Origin: Saccharina japonica
Taxonomy: Eukaryota > Sar > Phaeophyceae > Laminariales > Laminariaceae
Assembly (NCBI GenBank): GCA_008828725.1
Contig: MEHQ01004136.1
Coordinates: 183,521 to 247,520 of the forward strand
Reading direction: 5' to 3'
Length of the DNA stretch: 64,000 nt
This document shows positions 20,059 to 30,739 of this stretch, piece by piece (within the stretch, counting starts at the first letter, position 1; every line of letters starts with the position of its first letter). The notes beneath the pieces are model-generated. The model saw only the letters and a list, made by a program, of their open reading frames with translations, was not told the origin of the DNA and ran no database searches. Position numbers and translations under genes: made by a program.

Positions 20059-21992
20059 GAGTAGTGGCCAAAATCGGGTATACCCGATGGGTTTGTGGCC
20101 AAAACAGGGTACCATTGTATTTTAGGCCGTTTTTAACGACGCGTATTTAGCAAATAAATTGCCAAATTTCCATTTTTTGGCAAGTTTTACTTGCCAAAAT
20201 AGCAAAAAACTTGCCAAGTTTTTTTCCGGATATTTCCGTAGCTGTTCGTTGGCAAGTTTTTGGAAAGTCAAATTTGCTATTTCACTTGCCATTTGCGACC
20301 AATCACGCCTACCCAAGACCATGCAAACCACACGCCGTTGCGCTAGACGCACGAGCTGCAGCAACACAGGAAGATACCGAGGGTTAGATGGTGGTACTGA
20401 CAGCAGATGATGGTGGCTGACGGCACTGCTGAAGGGGTTGCTGGCGCGGGTGACGAACCGCATGTAGGCGTGGCACTGGTGCCGTCTGGGGCTGATGCTC
20501 GAGTCAATCCCAATCAAACAGTCGCTCCAGCTTTCCCAAGACAACGAACAACGTGACTATGATCGCCCTGGAGGGCTGTCCACCTCTGGGATCTACGAGA
20601 TATGCTTGGATCCGTCTCCAGGCCACCCATGCCTCGACGAGGGTGTCGTCTAGCTGTCCGATCCTTGCTGTACGGGGTTTGATAAAAAACTGAAGGCGTT
20701 ACGTGGCTCAAATAGCAAGTTTCTTGCCATTTCATCGTGTTTGTCGATGGTAAGTATTTTCCAATACTTGCCAATTTGTTGTTGCCAAAATAGCAAGTTT
20801 TTTGCTATTTGCTCGTGTCGTTAAAAACGGCCCTTTAGTGACCGCGACGACCCCAGGGCGCCATCTCATTGGCCAGCGCCGGCCACCACCCGACGCTGGC
20901 CACAAACCCATCGGGTATACCCGATTTTGGCTACTCACCCCCCAAGAGGTACCCGATTATTACACCCACCTACCCGAAAATGGCCGGGCTGTTCGACCAC
21001 AACGGCCCAACAGCCCACCACGCACCAGCCGACTATCACGACCAAGTTCATCGAGTTTCATGCCCCCAGCCAGCCCTGTTACCGACGGAACCATTTGCTT
21101 GATAGATATCCACCCATCCGCTCGATAAATATCCATGATTTGGTTGATTCGCGCAGCCTCTCACTCCCAACCAAACTTAAGACCCTCAAAACACGGCACA
21201 GCAGTAGTAATGGTTGGTTCGCAGTGCTCTCTTTCCCTCTCCGAACCAAAAGCCACCTCATCACGGCACAGCAGTAGTAGTAGTAGTAGTAGTTGATTCA
21301 CTCCCTCTCCCACCCACACAGCACCGCTCTCTCTCTCCCTCATCTCCGAACCACAAGCTACTAGCCACCTTCAGCACAGCAGTAGCAGTAGCTGATTCAC
21401 AGCGCTCTCTCTCCTTCTCCCAACCAGAAGCCACCTCTCATCACACCTCATCACAGCACAACAGTACGTGTACAGCAGTAGTACCAGCCATCTCACAAGA
21501 AACCGGAAATCGGGTTCAGGCTGACTTTCTTATTCTGGGCTCGCGCGAAAGCTCACCTTCTAATGCTGCGCTTTCTTATTTAGGTCCCCGAGCCTAAACC
21601 ACCAAATCGCCAATCACCCAAATCATGGATATATATCAAGCAGATGGATTCGTCGGTCACAGGTTGGAACTCGGCTAGATACGTCGTAATACGTCGTGAT
21701 ACGTATGCTGGTGCTTGGTACGTCGTAATCGTCGGCTGATGCGTGGTGGGCTGCTCGGCCGTTGTGGTCGAACAGCCCGGCCATTTTCGGGTAGGTGGGT
21801 GTAATAATCGGGTACCTCTTGGGGGGTGAGTAGCCGAAATCGGGTATACCCGATGGCTTTGTGGCCAGCGTAGGGTGGTGGCCCGCGCTGGCCAATGAGA
21901 TGGCGCCCTGGGGTCGTCGCGGTCACTAAAATACAATGGTACCCTGTTTTGGCCACAAACCCATCGGGTATACCCGATTTTGGCCACTGCTC
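20059..21992 (-). mobile_element. Foldback Mutator-like element, copy 2 (inverted)
   Basis: Its right end matches the left end of copy 1 (10026) and its left end matches the right end of copy 1, so it lies in opposite orientation. Diagnostic interior blocks are ACGACGTATTACGACGTATC on the outer side and CATGCCCCCAGCCAGCCCTG on the inner side. It is enlarged by a nested ~708-bp TIR element (20125-20833) and contains a TAG/GTA microsatellite near 21272. Confidence 0.8.
20125..20833 (+). mobile_element. Nested TIR element inside foldback copy 2
   Basis: GGCCGTTTTTAACGAC at the left and its complement at the right bound the insertion. Copy 1 of the host element provides the empty site (TTGTATTTTAGTGACCGCGA). 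The duplicated host bases are TTT or TTTA. The interior near both ends is packed with TTGCCA, TTGCTATT and AATAGCAAG words, so it is a foldback with its own private word. The TIR resembles that of the GGGCC MITEs. Confidence 0.8.
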
Positions 21993-22001
21993 TTTCCTAA
22001 A

Positions 22002-22209
22002 TTTCCAACATTTTGTTACGCGCAATTTTCTAGATTTCCATGATTTCCATTTTTTTTTTCCATTTATTGGCGCGTGAAGCCTTCCAAACATTTTGCCCTC
22101 TGTAGAATTTCCAGTATTTCCAATATTTCCAATATTTCCAAGGTTTTTTTTTTTTTTGGAAACAAATATTGGAAATTATGGAAAAAATGCTGCTCGATAA
22201 GAACGACCC
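22002..22209 (+). mobile_element. Right half of the interrupted PIF/Harbinger-like MITE
   Basis: It continues the TTTCC-rich interior of the MITE whose left half is at 9983-10025. It ends GCTCGATAAGAACGACCC, followed by TAA. Blocks such as TTCCAAACATTTTGCCCTCT align with the intact copy at 18386-18638. Confidence 0.8.
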
Positions 22210-22973
22210 TAAGACTTTTTGTACGCATGGAAAAATAACGTTTATACCAGGTATGTAACACATGGAAACAATGTAATGAGCGGCCAACTGTTGAATGTGT
22301 CTCTATTAGGAGTAGGAGCAGTTCTCCGTCTCGAAAGGGATGCGTGGTTTAGGATGAAATTACTCTAAGGCGAGCAACAAATGAGTATGTAACGAAGGAT
22401 TCGAGCTATTTTAGACGCACGCACTCATGTATGCAATCCACTGTCCCCAGGCTCTCACCGCTTCGTAGTTCGTTTCCTCCGTGAGTATGCTTGCAGATAG
22501 GTTCCTCCGAGCTCTTGTCACAGCAGCTTCCTGCAGGAATCAGTCTTTTCTCAAGGACTTGCCGGTCTTGTCTCAAATACTCCTCTCCGATCCTCTTGTG
22601 CTACACAACAAATCTCCGTATCAAACCTTCAGCAACGCCTTACTGTTACGCTCGCAGTACTCAGTCTCGCTTCTCAATCACTCAAGCTCAATCACGTTCA
22701 AGTTCTCTTCCTTTTTCCCTCGGGATTAGTTTTGTGTGTTTTTGGTTTTTGGTCTGACCTGGGCGGTGCTTCCCATGGAATGGCATGGAGTTGCACATAT
22801 CCTAGGAAGCTTCCGCTACGTACGTATTTTACGTTACATATGCCAGTTCCGCCGCAACAAGTACGCCCCCCCCCGCGACTCACCCAACACCTCACGGCGC
22901 TTCGCGCTTGGTGCTAGCAATGTCTGCCTGGTCGGTGGAAACCCGACACGCTCCGTCCCGGCATTGTAGGGAT
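22210..22973. other. Region without recognised genes
   Basis: A frame at 22481-22729 is open for 82 codons, serine- and leucine-rich, with no domain or splice signals I trust. The 8-bp target site of the hAT element (22966-22973) closes the interval. Confidence 0.35.
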
Positions 22974-23901
22974 CAAGGATGTCGGATTACGGAATTACGT
23001 CCTTCCGGCGAGCCGTTTTTGCCTTAAGTAATAGGGACTTGGCCGGCTAAATTACGGGACCCCCCTAATCCCCTATGAACAAAAACCGTACAAATCTCTA
23101 TGAAACCCCTGCCTTTTTGCCTCCTATTAATAGCAGTCAGGCCGACTACGAGGTATTGTGGGATCGGAATCCAGAACAGGATTTTTCAATACATTCGCGG
23201 GCTTTTTTCCCGGAGACGCTTAAACATGTCTCCGATCATACTATCTCAACGAGCCATTGGGTCAATTTTCGAGAGGAATGTAGCGGTTTTTACCGATTTT
23301 TCAGGCTCGAAATTCTAACGGATGGCCAACTGGCCATCCATGTTTCACGTTTTCACCCGGTTTCGAAAAAAAAAAACAGTTGGCCTGAGTTGGCCATCCT
23401 TTGGAAATTGGAGCCTGCAACCTGCAATTCGGCTAATACCACTAGATTCCTCTCGAAAAGTGACCAATGGGCGGTTGAGATGGCAGGGGGGCATTTTCAA
23501 GCTCAGGCCGACTATTGTGGAATCGGAATCCGGAACAGGATTTTTCAACACATTCGCGGGTTTTTTTCCCCGGGGACGCTAAAAAATGGTCTCAATGAGC
23601 CATTGCTCAAATTTCGAGAGGAATCCAGCGGTAGTGACCGATTTTGCAGGCTCGAAATTCCAACGGATGGCCAACTGCCCCAGTTTCGACTTTTCACCCG
23701 GCTTCGATAAAAAAAATGAAACTGGTGTTCTGTTCTGGTTCGTATTTTTATTCACAGATTTTAGCGTGCGTTTCCATCCTAGCGGAGATGTCTCTTATAC
23801 GTCCCCTGTTTTTGCCGTAATTACGCGTAAGCATCGTATTTTCTGATTTTGCCGAAATACGCGTAAGAATATGTTTTTGCTGCCGTAATCCGACATCCTT
23901 G
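22974..23901 (+). mobile_element. Non-autonomous hAT element, 928 bp
   Basis: The termini are a perfect 19-bp inverted repeat CAAGGATGTCGGATTACGG. They are flanked by a perfect 8-bp duplication GTAGGGAT (22966-22973 and 23902-23909). CAAGG-type ends and an 8-bp duplication are hallmarks of hAT transposons. The interior has a ~200-bp unit in two direct copies (from about 23137 and 23507) and one inverted partial copy between them, sharing TTTTCGAGAGGAAT and GGATGGCCAACT. No transposase frame is present. Confidence 0.9.
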
Positions 23902-24070
23902 GTAGGGATGCGAGGGTCTATGGTCATACTACTACGACGGCCATGCATGAAGATGAAGTACACCTCCCCCCCATTCACCCCAATTCCAGGCGGTTTATTT
24001 CTTCCCAAGTGCGCTGACGGTACTGGGGCCTATCTTGGAGCCATCAGGGTGGGACACATCAGACAGCCCG

Positions 24071-24168
24071 CCATGGGTATTGATGACTTGTCTCTCTTGG
24101 TTGCTACGTCGTCGTTCACCTTGTCGTTCGGTCTTCTATTATTGAGCCGTTACATGACGCCCCTGCAG
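24071..24168 (+). CDS. Family A exon 1 (3' part)
   Basis: It reads LLVATSSFTLSFGLLLLSRY then MTPLQ and ends CTGCAG before the donor GTGGGT, in phase 0. The minus-strand twin ends at 45142. In the twin the helix begins LWVLITCLLVATSVFAASFG. The left copy has two extra bases (TCTCTCTT for TCTCTT), so its upstream frame differs; the Met at 24071 is one possible start. Confidence 0.6.
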
Positions 24169-27100
24169 GTGGGTATAATACCTGTTAGAGAGTTAGAGTG
24201 TTAAATCTTGTAAACGACATCCCGCGAGCTTTTGACCGTCAGCAAGAACCCAATATGGGGTCCGTCGGGCTGTTAATCCTGCTGGACTAACACAAATATT
24301 ACACGACCACGTGTAGCTTTCGCTCGCTTCAGGTGGGACTTGATAGCGGTTTTCAGTTTGTGGATGGCATTGCCAATAAAAAAATGCCGGAGGTTTTAGT
24401 GTTGGAATGTTTAGTAGCAGCCACTCTAGTGAGAAACACGTCGATGAAAGTCTTGGAAACCCTGACGTCTTAAATGTAGGGAGGGCACGACTTGTTGCCT
24501 GTTGGTTAGGGTTAGCGTTGGCGTTCGAGGTATCGTCGGGACGGCTGATCACAACCCGGTACATGGCTCCCTTACAGGATGCCTGTCATGAATATATATA
24601 TATATATACAAAGTATCTTGTTAGACCAAGAACATGGCAATTATCTAATTGCTTTTTGTGGGTAGTGTATACAACGGCAACGACTGATAGTCCATTTTAG
24701 GAACAATATCAGGCTCAAAGTTTGGGGGGCGCTGAGAATTTTCGATTAGGAAATGGTGTTTAGCGGCGTACGCTAAAGTGCATCGTACTCCGTGTATGGC
24801 TTATTATCAACGCCATGTAAAGTTGTCGTCATAATCAGGTTTCAAGCCATACTCAGATTGGGCGTTCCGTGCTGGCGGGCACATGCTGTATTGGTGCTCG
24901 TGGGTACGCACACTACTTGACACTGATCATCGCGATATCCAATGTTTCCGGCAGATTACCTTGGGGATCTACGTGTTGGTGCTGACGGTGGCGCTATGTA
25001 GATTGCCGTACTCTGTTAAGATACGGGTAGCAACGATCCTTCCCATCGTTTGCGCCGTGATCTCCTACTGCGTATTGCGCATAAATGGGGGACACTTGGC
25101 AGCAACACGTCTCAAGGTAAGCTGTGTTGGTCAGTCACCGAAAGTTGATTTTCCTGACCAGCAGTGCAACTGTAGTAGCGCGTGGAGAGGGATCCGCCCC
25201 GGTGACGATTGCCGAGACTCACTAGAACTCAGAAAGTTACACCTTGGTACATAGTGCTGGTTAGAGAGGATACCTTTATGGCCTACCTGGTACACAATAC
25301 AGTCAGCTGGCTGGCTAGGCGAGTATTACGGAGGACCATAGTAAATAGGACCAAATTCTGTTCGCATAAAGTGGTAAATATATAGGTTTTTGTGTATAAC
25401 GTAGGTCCTATTTACTATGGTCCCGCGTAATAGGCTTCCCCATCAAGATGACAGTAAGATTCACGTACTGGTAGGATGCAAGGATACTCAGGATATTTGT
25501 GGTGCAGATATTTCAGTATTGTCTGTTTTTGGCCGATTCGTTTATTTCTTCTTCAAGTGTTAGATCCACATGTCTGTACAATGCGGTTACGCCTGCTTTA
25601 CGTGTTATATCCACATGTATTGGTTTGGGGTAAGCTCGAGAAGGGCAGGGGGGATTATACCACAGTGGCGAAGATATACATATGATGATTCACTGAGGCG
25701 AACCAACTCAGCATCGCCCGTGCAACATGTGTGATATACTCGGTCTGTGTCCTTGTTGCAGTCAGTACCGTGTGTTGCTATGTTTGGCATGATTTCCCGT
25801 TTCCTTGTTTCCCTGCTGTAGTCGTTCCCTCCAGAGTTATTGCGTGTCTGTCCTGTAACCACGGACTCGATTTGGTGACGACTTGACGGGAACACAAAAA
25901 CAACAACAACCAAAGCAACCTTCGTTTCCGCACACACCCTAACTCCTGTGCTTGGGTCGTGTCTGGTTTCGTTCGCCAACCTGCCCTCAACAAATATATA
26001 CTCGCTTTAGCACGCCCCCTATGTATCACATCGGCGCTTCCGTATAAGCCCAGGTATCGTCTGGTTTGCAGTTGGCACCCTGCCTTCAGTGCATTATCAT
26101 ATGTTCGCTTCGGCACACTTCTTCTGTATCTCACTGGGTGTTTACGTATACCTACTCACAGGTTGCATCTCTGGCTATCACATCCACTCCGCGAATCATC
26201 AGCTGGGCCTTCTGGGCGACATTTTTCCGGTACCTATGGCTTGCCGTGGGCATCGTCGCTTATGTCGGCTCGATGGTCGCCTTCACGACAGCCCCTGCTT
26301 CTCCCGACAGCAGCACGACCTACAAAACTGTCGACTGCCATGGTCCATGGGTGATAACGGCCCTGTCGTGTGAGTGCAGGTTGAACTGGGTTCCCGAGTG
26401 CAAAGACAGTATTAACAGCAGCTCGAGAATTTTGTGCATGGTGTTCTGGGCGGCGAGCATATCGTGGAGCTCCGATGTGGGCGCCAACGTGGTGGCGGCT
26501 ACTGTTGCAGACTCCGTGGCGTCACGCTGGTCCTCGACAGGCAACGATGTGACCGCTTGGCAGTCGTGTCGCCGGGTAGCGCACTCTTCCCTGGGGTAAG
26601 TGTCCGTGTGGCATGGCCGGAAGGTATCGTAAGGTTTCCCCAAAACTTCGTCGTAGTGAGGGTTCCCCTTTATTTAATCTTACTGGTGTTGGCTGGGTAT
26701 CGGTGGGTTCGACTGGTTCTTGTCCCTCGACCAATGCACAACTTTGGGGCGACACATATATTGGAAATATGCCAGCTGTCGGCCGCCTGTTATCACGCAG
26801 CACTTATTTCGAACCACGATAATTTAAGCGGGTGGCAGCGAAATGGGGAGGGGGTCCTAAATGCGCCGATAGCGAGCGTTTGTTTGGTCATGGTCGAATG
26901 TGGGTGCGAAAATGTGGTAGCAGCTCGTGGCGGGTTATGTGGCGTCGCCATGGTCTTGAAGAGTTAACGAGATCACCACATGGCAGTCATTTGACCGTGT
27001 GGTGCAGATTTCGCTGGTGTAATAATATGTTGCCCATATCGGTTCAGGAAACGCTGACGACACGACGCGTGACAAAAACTAACGTAACTTGTGTGTTTTA

Positions 27101-29263
27101 CCGTGACAAAACGCCATTTTAGACAATACCACGAATCGTGATATTTTGCTACAGTAGCTAAACAGGAGCCTTATGCATCGTGTTTCAAAGTCACTCGTGC
27201 GCGTCGCAGGTATGTGTGCAACGAAGTCGCCCACCCTTTTGCGATGATCGAGCAAAGGCACGGTATGCCCCGTGCGTGACACTCTCGTCCTCTTCTATGC
27301 TCTTACAGGTACCGCAGCACGACGCATGCTTCGAAAAGGGGTGCACAAAACGCACCAGTCACATAGTAATTATACCGTACCCAAAAGTTGAATCTGATAA
27401 ACTCTGTACGCTTCACCCCATCACCGAATACCATTCTCAAAGACGGGCGGGGTTTCGACGATATCGATATGGAGTACCGACCCCATGGAAGGTGGACCCT
27501 TGAGAAGGCCCGTCACAGTCCAGTCCGAATTGTGTTTGCCGAAATGTGCTGCGTACCCCATATCATACGTAGCGTGGGTCTGACACAACCTGTTGCCTCT
27601 CGCCTCTTGACATCTCTCGGGCCGTGGCCAGGTCCTTGTGCAAGCTTGCCGCCATCGATTGCATCTCCAGGCCGTTGCGGTTCGTGGTCGCCCACTTTTC
27701 GAGCGCCTTCTGGGTGGCCGATACCCTCATGCTCTGCGTGAGGTTCGCCGTGAGCTATATGCTGCTGCAGCCTCTTGTTTGCATCAGCATATACCGGACT
27801 AGCTTCGCGGAAGGTACGTTTGGGGTGATGGCACTATGGACCATAGTAGGGTAGCTGGCCCTCTGTCTCCTGTAGATTTTTTTCTGAGGAAATATTTGAT
27901 CCACACTAAGTTCAATCTAGCCGTTCCAATACATATGCATGCTAATATAAGCATCCATCTACTATCCTAATAGTATGTTCTGAGGCCCCTTGCTTGGGGA
28001 GTTCTATAAATACCCTACGCAACCCTCAACCCTCGGGAAAAGCGGAAAGTGAAACTCCAGTTTCAACGGCATCTGGCCTACAGTAAGCAGATCTCGTTAG
28101 GGTTAAACATTAGGAAGTGGTGTAAAACACCGTTGATAATAACCAGCGTCGTTGGGCAATACCTCGCTTGATGAGTGGGATAGTCAGCCATAAACCTTTA
28201 TTAATACTGCGTAGTCTAAAACGCGCTGTAAGGCATGCCTTATCGAAGCACGTGTCGAAACACTCCTCAGTCTAAAGAGCTTGCTCATTGTGGCGCTTGT
28301 TCGGTTTGGAGTCGTTAGTGTGTTATACCATTAGCCTGTCGCGCGTTTCGACATTGTTAGGCGCTTCCATCACATTTCGAGAAGGAAGGAGAAACACCGC
28401 ACGACCCTCCGGACTCGACAGGTCTCACATATAATTGCGTCGGGTTGGGGAGGGGGTTTCGATCAGATTGATTAAGCTTGCATCTTCTTTTCCCATACCC
28501 CAGATACGACGGAAAGAAGCCACGACACCCACCTTCCCTCCATCTCCCCACTGAATGGTTTCGAAATTGAAACTGAACTTTCTTTTTGAAGTTGGCAGTG
28601 TTCTTGAATTTGCAATCGGGATTGAAATTGAACTCCATAAAAACAACATTGTATTCGAAATCGGTATGGAATTTGACAAGTGATGATAGGCAACATTATG
28701 AGTTTTGCTATTAAAAGCAAACGCTGAAGTGCGCATATGAATGGGACGTTGTAATCACAACTCGGAACTGATCTTGAAAACAAGCACGGCTGTGTATGCA
28801 CGGCTGAAAACTGTTGAAGGTTTGGCAGGTCGCTTGTACAGCCGTCCGGTCTTACGAAAGTACTGCCCACCACACCGGGGAACAGCACCTGCATGCAGTG
28901 TCGTTCATAGGGATTGCATTGAACACATATATGTTACAGACTCCAACTTGACGAAACCCTCTCCCCTTCTGTGTCCCCTTTGGTTTTTCAGGTATGCGTC
29001 GTGCCAAGGGGATGTACCGTGCTCATGGCGGGACAATTTTGGCCAATGATGCAATGGTGATTGCGGGGTTGTCCTTTTTGTGTGTGCTATTTTCGGCGCT
29101 ACCTTTCGTCGCCGCCATAGTTGTGGCTCTGGGGAGTATTGGGTCGTCCCAGCCTTTTCCCAGTGTAACTGCTGTGGTTCTCGTATTTACTATGGCCGCC
29201 ATCTTCGCTACTCTGGAGGTGCTGCTCTTCGCTTTCAAGGCGGTCTTCCTTTGCTTGCTCCAG
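24071..29263 (+). CDS. Family A multi-pass membrane protein gene, left copy (multi-exon, incomplete model)
   Basis: Exons located by homology with the inverted copy and by splice sites end or lie at ..24168, 24955-25116, 26162-26595, 27210-27262, ..27813 and 28992-29263. Phases agree at every junction that can be checked: 0/0, 0/0, 2/1 and, for the last pair, 1/2. The protein has repeated hydrophobic segments, including GIYVLVLTVALCRL, FFRYLWLAVGIVAYVGSM, FWVADTLMLCVRFAVSYMLL and FTMAAIFATLEVLLFAFKAV. It also has a cysteine-bearing loop in exon 3. The start codon, the exon or exons between 27263 and 27570, and the 3' end are not resolved. Relative to the right copy, exon 1 carries a 2-bp CT difference that shifts the upstream frame. 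Substitutions in exon 3 are mostly non-synonymous. The function is unknown. A transporter- or receptor-like integral membrane protein is as far as the sequence goes. Confidence 0.6.
24955..25116 (+). CDS. Family A exon 2
   Basis: The acceptor TTTCCGGCAG precedes ITLGIYVLVLTVALCRLP. The exon ends AATRLK at the donor GTAAGC, giving 54 codons in phase 0 at both ends. The twin exon 44184-44345 has exactly the same length and splice sites and encodes VTLGVYVLVLTVALCRLP. Two hydrophobic segments are visible. Confidence 0.75.
25324..25432. mobile_element. 109-bp MITE, present in left arm only
   Basis: The termini match for 27 of 29 positions as inverted repeats: TATTACG, two variable bases, then GGACCATAGTAAATAGGACC. 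It sits in the intron between family A exons 2 and 3. The right arm has the empty site near 43970, where TAGGCGAG continues directly as AAGGCTTTCCC on the reverse strand. TA duplication is plausible, as in Tc1/mariner-type MITEs. Related terminal text lies near 58500. Confidence 0.85.
26162..26595 (+). CDS. Family A exon 3, two helices and a variable loop
   Basis: The acceptor is CTACTCACAG and the donor GTAAGT; the exon is 434 nt and ends in phase 2. It starts VASLAITSTPRIISWAFWAT. A helix follows (FFRYLWLAVGIVAYVGSM), then a loop of about 55 residues with Cys positions kept in the twin (DC.GPW, LSCEC, VPEC). A second hydrophobic block MVFWAASISWSSDVGANVVA comes next, and a SRW...WQSCRR tail. 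The twin exon 42627-43060 has identical length. Of about 27 amino-acid differences, some 20 lie in the loop and its borders. A decayed third copy is at 52881-53276. Confidence 0.8.
27210..27262 (+). CDS. Family A exon 4 (53 nt)
   Basis: The acceptor is GCGTCGCAG and the donor is after CACG (GTATGC). Joined to exon 3 it completes a Gly codon and reads YVCNEVAHPFAMIEQRH, ending in phase 1. The twin at 41920-41972 has the same length and phases but reads YVCDEVAHPFAMI then TAG. The phase fit in both copies supports it as a real exon, although additional small exons before it cannot be excluded. Confidence 0.6.
27573..27813 (+). CDS. Family A exon 6 (5' end uncertain)
   Basis: The frame is open from a possible acceptor CATACGTAG and reads RGSDTTCC..., then DISRAVARSLCKLAAIDC. 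It continues through a hydrophobic stretch FWVADTLMLCVRFAVSYMLL and ends TSFAE plus one base at the donor GTACGT. The twin on the minus strand ends at 41366 and is open over the same stretch. The 3' phase joins exactly to the exon at 28992. The 5' boundary is tentative. Confidence 0.6.
28992..29263 (+). CDS. Family A exon 7
   Basis: The acceptor GGTTTTTCAG precedes two bases that complete a Gly codon from the previous exon. The exon then reads MRRAKGMYRAHGGTILANDA and contains two long hydrophobic blocks (VIAGLSFLCVLFSALPFVAA and FTMAAIFATLEVLLFAFKAV). It ends LLQ at the donor GTAACT, in phase 0. The twin 39867-40138 has the same 272-nt length. A further broken copy of this exon is present in the right arm. 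Confidence 0.75.
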
Positions 29264-30500
29264 GTAACTATAACTATTGGAAACACGCGTAATATTCCAG
29301 TATCCAATCGTCACATGCCACATATAGTTAACGGCAGTTGAATCGATCTGATTGTGTTTCTACTCTATCATATTGGTGAAGGACAGCCGGCAGTAGCCTG
29401 CGTGATCATGAGTTGACGTACATCCCTAATGCCCAGTAAATTACCACCCTGGTAAGCGGTAGAGATTTTGTTTGTTTTTTGCTCGTTTTACATTTTTGTT
29501 GTTTATGTATCTTTAACTCTGTACTTTTCGAATCGGTACGAAATCTGGACGTTGTGCTGGCGTGAGAGCGGACGAAGCTTTTTATTACTGTTTGTACTGC
29601 TCCCGCGTTCTACCGCATGTCGATTCGATGTTATACAGTCGTGACCCATGCCTGCCGAATGCCGCTGTAGTGAGCTAGAATCCACTTGAGCAAACCTTCA
29701 ACTTGAATATGCAATGAACAACCAGGTTTCGCCCGATTTTGTCCGCCTTAAGAGGTTTTGCGCTCTTCGAGCATAAATATTTCCCGACTTACGGGAGAGT
29801 TCGCTCTTATCCCGAGGCATGTACAAATCGTTATTGAACGGGGATACGAGCGGTGCGGAGATAAGGGAGGTACTTCGGGTCTCTCTCGAGGGGCTTTAGG
29901 TCGGGACTGGTGCTACGGTAGGGGGGTCGTTTTTAAGTCCATTATGTTCAGCGGATGAAAGCCACTCCGCCGAGTGACCACCATATGTTTTCGCGGTTGT
30001 TTAGGTCTTAAATGCTTTACGTTTTCGAGATATGCATCACTATGGCATGCTTGCTGCTCTGCGACAACAACATATTCATATACACCTGCGTCCAGTTTTG
30101 AGTGAGGTACAGAGCCACTCGCCCGAGTGGAGTAAACGTGGCAGTGAATAGCAGGCTACCCCCCCCTTTGGTAGTGAAGAGCTACCCGGTACCTTCGTAT
30201 CCGATGTGTATCGCATGCTTGTATTTACCAGCCCTGTATATAGTTGTATCGCGCTTATATGGCTTACAACTTTTCTGTTTTTTCTGACCATGTTTGATCC
30301 ACCTTGCCGGTGGTGACACCTACCTACTGTAAACTTTGACACTCCTCGCTTGAGGGGGTGTAGGCCTGCACTAGCCAGTAGGCTCTATTAGTAGCAGCCC
30401 ACCACCCACTCGGAGAAACTTGGCAAGGTAAGCCAAATACGCAACTCTACGACTGGCCGTTTTTGTTCCACAGCTATCCCTACGGTTGACTGCTATGCTT
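29264..30500. other. Left arm inner flank, 3' part of gene A not resolved
   Basis: The sequence pairs with about 38300-39190 of the right arm, with blocks such as CTGCTCCCGCGTTCTACCGC and ACTTACGGGAGAGTT. Any remaining exons of gene A should lie here, but none is identified. Confidence 0.4.
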
Positions 30501-30739
30501 CGTATCCAGTCGTATATGATCTAGGTATCTATATATGGCCTGGGTATCTGACGAATATTTCGTGCAGGCGCTGGCATGCGGCGTTGTGCTTTCGGCATGT
30601 ACCCGCCAAAGTTATCTCCTCCCGGCATGTTGAGATAAAAATTTTGCACCTCGCCCGTTTGTTGCAGGACCCCGAGTCGTTGGCGGAGGACCGCGATCAA
30701 CACGATCGATCGCCGCGCAACGAGCTATACAAGGCTTGG

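Larger units (their letters stand above)
10026..21992. mobile_element. 12-kb compound Mutator-like transposable segment
   Basis: Both outer ends carry the same TIR (GAGCAGTGGCCAAAATCGGG outward). The segment is flanked by a perfect 9-bp direct repeat TTTCCTAAA (10017-10025 and 21993-22001), the target duplication length typical of Mutator-like elements. The ends are two copies of one foldback element in opposite orientation (10026-11075 and 20059-21992). Between them lie 9 kb of SINE, LINE, MITE and other sequence. The two halves of the interrupted MITE outside rejoin cleanly if the whole segment is removed. The architecture is that of a compound transposon. No transposase is recognised inside, so mobilisation in trans is inferred. 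Confidence 0.75.

Noticed and set aside
30521-30703. 60-codon minus-strand frame with a homologue at 38018-38257
   Set aside because: Conservation is explained by the palindrome; more than one frame is open in both arms and no splice or start context distinguishes it.
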